Assembly: GCA_030762935.1 (NCBI GenBank)
Contig: CM060895.1
Location: 78,872,001 to 78,936,000, forward strand
Direction: 5' to 3'
Length of the DNA stretch: 64,000 nt
Source of the DNA: Hymenopus coronatus
Taxonomy: Eukaryota > Arthropoda > Insecta > Mantodea > Hymenopodidae
Positions 23,501 through 32,900 of the stretch are shown piece after piece (within the stretch, counting starts at the first letter, position 1; every line of letters begins with the position of its first letter). A program made the position numbers and the translations under genes. Under the pieces are notes generated by a model. That model saw only the letters and a program-made list of their open reading frames with translations. It was not told where the DNA came from and searched no databases.

Positions 23501-26500
23501 GGTTCCCCTGTATCCAGAAAAAGTATTTTGAGAAAAAGGTCCGTGTGTGTGTGTGTCCGTGTGACCGTGAACACGATAACTCAAAAACGAAAAGTCGGTA
23601 AAATACCAAACTTGGTATTTAAGTTTAATATATTCCAGGGATGCTACACGAAGATTTTGAGAAAAATCCCCCCACCCCATTTTCTAAAAATGGCTCTAAC
23701 GATTTTGATTAAAATACCGTATATTAAAGTTATTTACCTGACAAATAAAATGTATATTTTGAATTTTCTGGAAATAGCCTCTGAAGAGTAGTTTATTCCG
23801 ATGAATTTTACTGAATTTTGAATAACTGCTAAACCGTAAGAGATGGACAAAAACTTACTACACGAAAAATATAGAGCACGTTAAAACGCACAATTTATGT
23901 TATATACAGTTTTTTCGTGGAGTTAGTCGTTTTTGTGAAATTCCTTACATTTTTCATACAGGAATTTGTCAACTGCTGTCCATACAAAGGAACTTCAGTG
24001 ACATAGCAACCAGCTTTTGATTAACCTATGGTACTCCCTTATTTCACCTCTACTTACAAGGAGGCAAGTAATATGGCTATTTCTGCTAATGTTTTACTGA
24101 TTGGCATGAAGTAAATAGAAGTATAAGCTTTTTAAGAATAATTTGCTGTAGGGACATATAGAAAGTCATGTGAATGGTACACATCAGATTTTTTTTAATG
24201 GGTACCCGACGCGCAATGCATTTAACTCACTTTTTAATTTCTCTATACGTACTATGTATTCCACCCGAAAATTCGATACCGAGATTTCTTTTGAAATACA
24301 TGCTTTGGGTCGCTCTGAATCCAAAAAAAAAAAAAAAAACATTTCTGGAAAAAATCCGAGCGCGCGCGCGTGTGTGTGTGTAGACAGCATAGCTCATAAA
24401 CGAAAAGACCGTTAAGCACCAAACCTGATATTTAAAATTGGTGTCTTCCAAGGATGCGACACGAAGATTTTTAAGAAAATCCCCCCATCTCCAACTACTC
24501 TTTACATAGAACTTTTTTCGAAAATTCTTATTTTCTCAAAAATGGCTGTAATGATTTTATTAAAATGTATATCTTGAATTTTCTGGGATTAGCCTCTAAA
24601 TATACTTATTCTGGATTAATTTTACGGGATTTTGCATAACTTCTTAACCATAAGAGATGGACAAAAACTCTCCACACAAAAAATGTAAAGCACATTAAAA
24701 CACACAATTTATGCTATATACTTTTTACTTTCTTTATACGAACTATGTGCATAGTGAAAAGAGAAGGTATTGTATTGTACCCAAAAATTTGATACCGATA
24801 TTTCACGTGAAATACATGTTTTGAGGCACCCTGAATCCAGAAAAATCATTTTTAGAAAAATATCCGTGTGTGGGGGGGGGGAAGCATAGCTCAAAAATGA
24901 AAAGAACGTTAAAAACAAAACTTGGTATTTAAGTTTGGTATCTTCCAGGGATACGACACAAAGATTTTCAAGAAAATCCCCCAAACGAAACTACACTTTA
25001 CAGGGAAAAAATTTCGAAAATTTTGATTTTCTTAAAAATGGCTCTAACGATTTTGATTAAAATATCGTATATTAAAGATATTTACCTGACAAATAAAATG
25101 TATATCTTGAATTTTCTGGTAATAGCCTCTGAAGACTACTTTATTCTGGATTAATCTTAGGAATTGTGCATAACTGCTAAACCGTAAGAGATGGACTAAA
25201 ACTTACTCTACAGAAAATGTAACCCGCGATAAAACACACAATTAATGTCATATACTTTTTTTCGTGGAGTTGATCATTTTTAAGATATTCTTGGTTTTCC
25301 GTTTCTGTTTTGAAAAACATACTTTTCTCATACAGGAATATGTCAGTTTCTGTCCCTACAAAGGAACTTAAATCACCTTGTAATCAGCTTTTGTTTATCA
25401 CTTTAACCTGTGGCACTCCCTTATTTCGCTTCTACCTACAAAGAACTAAGTTTTAAAACTATTTCTGCTATTTTTTTTCTGATTAGTATGAAGTAAGTAG
25501 AAGTATAAGCTTTTTAGGAATAATTTGTTTCAGAGATGTAGAGCAAGTCATGTGAATGCAACACATCAGATTTTTATAGTAGTTTTTAGAACGGTAGCAT
25601 CATATTTTTAAATTATGAACTTTTGATGTTGCCACGTCGTTAATCACAAGGCACTGGGTTACTGTAAGTGATCACCGTCAGCTCAATTAAGTGCTTCTTT
25701 AATCAGACAGGTTGCTTGCCAAGTAACAATCTCTTGCTCTCGTTTCATTATACTTCGCAGACAGGAAATAAAATTATCCAAGCTTCCGCATACATTACCA
25801 AAATTCCCTGTTATTTCGCAGCTTCCCGGTTCTTCAATACGCCACAGAACACCTGTAAGCTCTACAAGGTTTGTCATCATTATAAAACTCTGGAATTTAT
25901 GTATCAGACGATTTTGAAGAAAATCCAATACTTGGGTATAAATAGTTTAGGAATAATTACGTGAGAACGAACTTACATGTCTAATAAAAGTATTAGACTA
26001 AGTCTCATGGATGATTACGGCATCCGTTTGTTAATCTTCCTCTACTTTCTTCACGTATTAGACATTGTGTGCAGCAATTTAGATATCTTGTTCATCCATA
26101 GTATTTTTATTATTTCAATATGTTTATTTTCTTTACACGTACTATGCACATAGTGTATAAAGAGGATATTGAATTGGACCTAAAAATTTGATACCGAGAT
26201 TTCACTGGAAATATATATTTTATGACACCCCGAACCAAAAAAAAAAAAAAAAGAACATTTTTAGAGAAAAGGTCCGTATGTATGTGTGTGTGTGTCGTGG
26301 ACAACATTGCTCAAAAATCTTCCAAGGATGCGACATGAAGATTTTTAAGAAAATCCGCCCACACCTAACTACCCTTTACATGGAAAAATGTTAAAGATTT
26401 TGGTTTTCTTAAAAACTGCTCTAACAATTTTGATTAAAATTTCTTATATTTATGATATTCACGTGACAAATAAAATGTATATCTTGAATATTCTGGGAAT

Positions 26501-26946
26501 ATCCTCTGAAGATCTATTTATTCTGGATGATTTTTTTAAAATTTTGAATAACTAGTCAACCGTAAGAAACAGACAAAACTTACTTCACAAAAACTGTAGA
26601 TCTCATTAAAATACACAATTTATGCCATATACACCATTTTCGTGGAGTTAGCCGTTTACGAGATATTCGTTTTATTGGTTTCAGTTTTAAAATACTTCTG
26701 ATACGAAAACTTGTCAAATCTTGGTGACGCAACGGAACGGATTTCAATTCCATAGCAACCACATTTGACAGTTGTTTAGCCTAGTGTATTCCCTTAGTTT
26801 CCTTCTACTTAATAAGGAACTAAATAATAAAACCGTTTTTGCTAATGGTATGAAGTAAATAGAAGAATAGGCTTATTAAGAATAGTTTGTTACTGAGAGG
26901 CAGAGAAAATTATGTGAATGGAAAACATCAGACTTTATCGCATCGG

Positions 26947-26997
<51 letters not shown>

Positions 26998-29900
26998 GAG
27001 ATGGTAGTCTCTATATATCCATTTTTACTTTCTCTACATAGTACATCTTACGTAGGTAGAGGAGGTATTGCACTCTACCCGATTCGATACCGAGATTTCA
27101 TTGGGTTTACTGCGCGCCTTTCTTTTTCTTGTTTTTTTCTTTCTTTTTTTTCTCTATTTACTGTTTCCTAAATTTCCTTAGTTGGTCTATTAATTTAACG
27201 TTTTCTTCTTACATACACAGACATATACACATTTACAAACACATAAACACCCATGCCCAAGGCGGGACTCGAACCCATGATCCCCTTCGCCACGAAGCAC
27301 CAAAGCGAGACGCTTTAGCGAGCGCGGCCATAGAGACCGGCTGCCTTAGAGTCCCATTCTATGTTGAGCATGAAAGACTGTTTAAGGGCACCAAACTATG
27401 AACATTTAAATTCAGTGTTGCTTAAAGGATTATGTTAATTTTTTACCATATATCTCTATTGTTATGTGTAACTAATTCTGTCATTTTGAGATAAATACAT
27501 ATAGTAGTTTTTGAGAGAAATGTTTTTGTTTTTTTAACTACTCTACACAAAAAGCTCCTTGTACTTCAATTTTCAAAATGTTGTAACAAAACATCATTTT
27601 ACATTCAGGTATATTAATTTAAAACAATTATTTTAATTAAATAGAGAAAGCGCACAATATTATATAATTTATTCTTGTCCTAGTATTATTATTGAGATTG
27701 TCCCTTCTTTGCAGTTTTGAGCATGGTATCACTCGCAGTATTTGTTGCACACTTTACACACGCATTCTTCTTCCGGTTGGTGAATCTTTGGTTGCGGCAT
27801 ATTTTATGGTGACAACCGTGCGTTGCATATCTTGACACTGTGTCGGAGTTCGTAATTTAGCCGCTTCCAGTCTTCTGTCGTTATGGCGTCTGTTGTGTAG
27901 AAATCGGGTCATATGGCGTTATTTTTCTCATTTAGTAGAAGTAGTGTCTTTCCATAGGCCAAAGTTTCTTTGGCTATTGCGTATGTAAGCCTTGATGGTG
28001 CTGACTTCCCTATTCCTAGGATTTGTTTTAGATAGTGGGATTTGACTTTCTCAATTGTTGACAGGTTGGTGATTGTAAGATTGCCCCAGATGATGTTGAT
28101 CCCGTAGTTTGCAATTGGTGCTATGGCTATCTTGAAGAGTGTTGTTGGGGTGGCTAGTGAGATTTGTTGCAGTTGTTGGATGTTATATATGCTGCAGTAG
28201 CTCTCTCTGTGACATGACAGTTGAAGGATGATAGTTTTGTTTGTAAAGTAACTCCGAGGTATTTGAACTTGGGAACTACTTGTTGCAATTTGTTGTGCAG
28301 TGTCATTGTGTTTCCTGAAGTATGCTTTCCTCATTTCTGAAGGTTATTTGTTTGATATTAATGAGATTTATTTTTAGATAATTTTGCGAGTCTGTTTAGG
28401 ACATCTTGAAGCTCTTCCTTGATTTCTGAGCCTATTGCCATGTATTCCGCGTATAGTATAAGTGTTGCTGGTGTGTCTCTGTTATCTCTGTGATGTCTGC
28501 TGTCATGATAATCAACATTATTGGACTTATTGAGTCGCCTTGTAGGACTCCATTTATTTGAGTTATTCTTTTGGATATAGCTGTACCATCGGATATTTGA
28601 GTGTGATTATTCATTAAAATGTTTGACAGTATGATTGTTAGTGAGTGATTATCTCCTATCATATGGACGAGTTTTCGAATGTGTCTGTTGATGAGATCAA
28701 AGGCTGTAGTCTATGAAGACCACAACATATTTGTTCCCTTGTGTCTAAGCGTGTCTTGGGGTTGGCTTATTAGGTGGTTTACGGCCTGCAATGTGCTTTT
28801 TCCCTTTCTGAAGCCGCATTGGTTTTCTGGTATTTGGGAGTCTGTTAATGACATAAGTTTATTCGTTAAGATTTTCATGAAGATTTTGAAGATGGTGTTT
28901 TCAAGCGCTATCCCCCGGTATGAGTCGGGGTTATCAATTTCGCCTTTGCCTTTGTACATAATTTTTATTGTTGATGCCCGCCTTTGCTCAGGAATTATTC
29001 CTGCATTCAGGCATTTGTTGAAGACTTCTGTCCAATGATCTTGTAATACATGCATGGAGTCCTTGAGATGCTCTGTATAGATGCTGTCTGGACCTGGAAC
29101 CTTGCCGTATTTTGCTGTCTTTATTGTTGTATTTATTTTGTCTGTTGTTATGGGGGAGTGGTTCTTTGTTGTTCTCTTGGGGGAGGTGTGCGTGGTATTG
29201 TCAGATTTTGGTTGTTGAGGTTATTGTTGAAGTGTTTTTACCATGTTTCCATTGGTATACATCTCGTTGTTGGGGACTTTGATATCCTGAGGGCTATAAA
29301 TGGGCCTTTCCGTGCGTTTTCTGCACTTTTTTCTGATTTCGCTCGGTGTAGTGCAAGTAAAGTTTTCTTTCGTTCGTTGTAACAGTCGTTGTGGAACCAT
29401 GGTCGTGATTTTTTTTCTTTTGGTTTTTAAGAATTATCGGACGAGCTTCGAATTAATTAAATATTGCTGTACGGAAAAGGTAGGATAGTTAATCGTTCAA
29501 ATTTTTCATTATTTTTGTGGATTATTATTAATTTTAACACAAATAAATAATTACTTTTACTTGCTTAGAAAACTAATTTGAAAATGCAAACTGGTTGATT
29601 GAAATGTGCACTGAAAGAAGGGTTGGAAAATGCATTTAGAGAAACACGTATTTTAATATGTGCGGTGTCATTTGTTACAATTGTAAGATGCAAGTGGCTG
29701 AAAGTAATTTCGGAGTATTAATCTTCAAGGGCCATGGTATCTTAATGTGCTAAAATTCATAGTCAACATTATCAAGAATTTTGATCAATTTACACAGGTT
29801 AGTCCACTTAATTTTGCTCAGAGCCTTTTTACCAGACTTGAGGTTCTTTTACATGCTATAAATCTACGATCCATTCCAAATAAAACCATGCTATAGATTT

Positions 29901-32900
29901 TTACACCCTCCGCTGGGTTTGAATCCGTGTCTTTAGGAACCTGAGCCTAAACCATGGAGGACGACATATTTATAGTTGTTGACCCTATTTTGTTCATATA
30001 TGATAAGATTAAAATATAAACATAATCATTATTATCAGTTATTTAGCATCTAATAAAATTATCCTTTTTTAGACAATGCCGCTATATAAATGTTATTCAA
30101 TTCGCAGAGTGACACCTTGGCGGATGCTATGTACGAAACACCTTGGTATGAAACTTCTATCAAGTTTGGCAGATGTTTGCTAACAATGATGTGCCGCACA
30201 ACTCACATCTGCATCCTCAGGGCCGGATTTCTCAACAGCATCTCAATGGAAACTTTCATTAATGTAAGTTCAGTTATAAAATAATGTTTAGTCAATGTTC
30301 CCATTTGCCAGATGCATCTTGTATTAATACGAGGAGTATTTTTACATTCTCTTAACACATATATAGGAAATAAATGTTGCTATTGTTAAAAGGAAGACAG
30401 TACTTATTTTAAAAATATGATGTGTTCCATTCACATGACTTCCCCTACCTCTCTGTGAAAAATTATTCTTTGATATAGTTCATTCTAATCAAGACAAACA
30501 GAAGTAATGGTCAAAACAATCAGTTCCATATAAGGAAGATAAGGGAATAGACATAAATTAAAGGAATATAAGGAAATAGCAAAATATTTTAAAAACCGGT
30601 TGCTATGTGATTGAAATTCGGTTCTACAGGATGTCACAGAAAAAATAGACAGTACACACAGCTCGCCTGCCAATTACGTACAAATTGATGCTCTCCACGA
30701 GCAGATACAACAAATACATTATCATGTAATAATTAGATAATGGATAAATAACAAACAAGCTAATGCAAAGGTCTATATTTACTGAATTGATCTTCTCTTT
30801 TATATTACATTATATTAGATACTGAAAACGACCTCTTTATGCTTCAGTGTAGTTTTGCGTGGCCTAAAATGTTAATATAACTCTGCGCAACTCTGCCACA
30901 TCAACTATCCCTCATGTCTTCTAGCTCTTTTGGGTTACTTGCGTACTCTTTTTTCTTTAGACTGCCTCTCAGATAAAAGTCACAAGTGGTTTGGTCTGGC
31001 GAGGGTGGCAGCCACAATCTTTTTCTGACAGTCATTTCTTCTGTTAATCTTTCATGAATTCGAGAGATTGACTCGCATGAAATGCGACAGATCGCCCCAT
31101 CCTGTTGAAAGACATCATACGTACGTTTATGGGGTCAACCGTGCGCAAAATTCCTCAAAGATTCCCGTATGCAAATCAGTGTTTACTATTTCAAAAAAGC
31201 AACAACAAAAAACTAAGGAAATGTACTAGGTTAAAGTGATAGTCAAATGTTTTAAAAGCTGTCGTTATGTGATAGTTATTGCAAATCGCTTCTTTGCTCG
31301 GCCAGGAGTAGTAAAAAAGAAAAACGGACACTTCCTGTCTGAGTATAAAGTACAAATACTTTACAATTGAAACCAATAACGAGGAATATCTCGGAAACTG
31401 TTACTCCCATAACAAAAAGAAAAGGATATAAATTATGAGTTTTGACGAGAATAAATTCATATAGAACAAAGAGGTCTTCAGAAGCTACTCACAGAAAATT
31501 CAAGACACACATTTTATTTGGGATGTAAATTACTTTGATATGCGGGATTTTAATCAAAATTGTCACAGCCATTTTTGAGAAAATCAACATTTTCGAAAAG
31601 TTTTCCATGAAAAGGGTAGTTTGTGTAAGGGACGATTTTCTAGAAAGTCTTCTTTTCGCATTCTTGGAAGATACTAAACCTAAATACCAAGTTGGATATT
31701 TAGTTGGCTTTTCGTTTTTGAGCTATATTGTCCACAGATGCACACACATCCGTAGCTTTATCTAGAAATGCTTTTTTTTTGGGCTCAAGGTGCCCCAAAA
31801 CATATTTTTCCAGTGAAATCTCGACATCGAATTTTTGAGTGCAATACAATACCTTCTCTATACACTTTGTGCACAGTACGCTTAGAGAAAGTAAAAAACC
31901 GGAACCCATAATCCGAAATATTTCGCCGTGAAGAGGTTGCTCATTAATCGTATAGAGATTGTTTGTTGACCAGATGTTGATCTGGTATTTTGGGAGTTCA
32001 CAGCCCTTTCTGGTGGAACCAGGCTTTATCACTCATACAATACAGTAGCATACACAACCATGTACAGTAATTCTTGGATATAATATGTCATTTATAGGGC
32101 TTCAGCCCTATAAAGTATCAAACACGTGGACAAGACCTACACGAAACCTTCAGGGGCTGAGACAATTTGCGCGTCGACTTCTTGGGACTGGATCATTCGA
32201 GCTCAAATATCCGCGATCACAGCAAGTGTGTCAACGGTCGGGGCTCGATTCTTTTTAGTTTGAAGTTGACCCTACAGTACGCCACTTTGCATACTTTCTT
32301 TGCTGGTAGGAAAAGCTAAAAAACTTCTTTGCAAAAATGTCCCGCGTTTCCATAGTTGAACCGCTATATGCCTCCACTATTAACCTTGCTGAGATATTTA
32401 CTTAAACCTAACATTTTCTTCATTAAAATACGGGACGCCTGAAAAAGTTTTCATCAACTGATCATTACTTTCTAAATATGGCATTAATATATATAACATT
32501 AGAAAGAGGAAAACGAGATAGTGAATAAATATACCTACTTAAAATATCCTTGTTCTCACTCTGAGAATGTCGCATTGCAAATTTTACAATGAACTTCATA
32601 ATAAACTTTTGTCTCATCGAGGAAAGGATATTTTCCCTTTAAATTGGAAGAGAAGGTGCATTTATTTCCATTTAGGCATAATAACTTACGTTCACCCAAA
32701 AAAACAGAACATCAACTGGCTACTTCGCTGTTTACAGAATGCGCTAAGCAATGACAGGAGACACAGCAACAGTTGAAGCAAGGTTTTTAAATTAGGAAGA
32801 CGGTGTCAAGAAAATACGGGTCTATTCGCGACCCAACAAAAATTCTCAGGACGCGGGACACACAAGTAAAAATAGGGGAACTCCCGTTTTTTACGGGACA

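Noticed and set aside
21675..25580. Classical Helitron call for H
   Set aside because: No CTRR 3' end and no 5' TC; the structure fits the Helentron type better.
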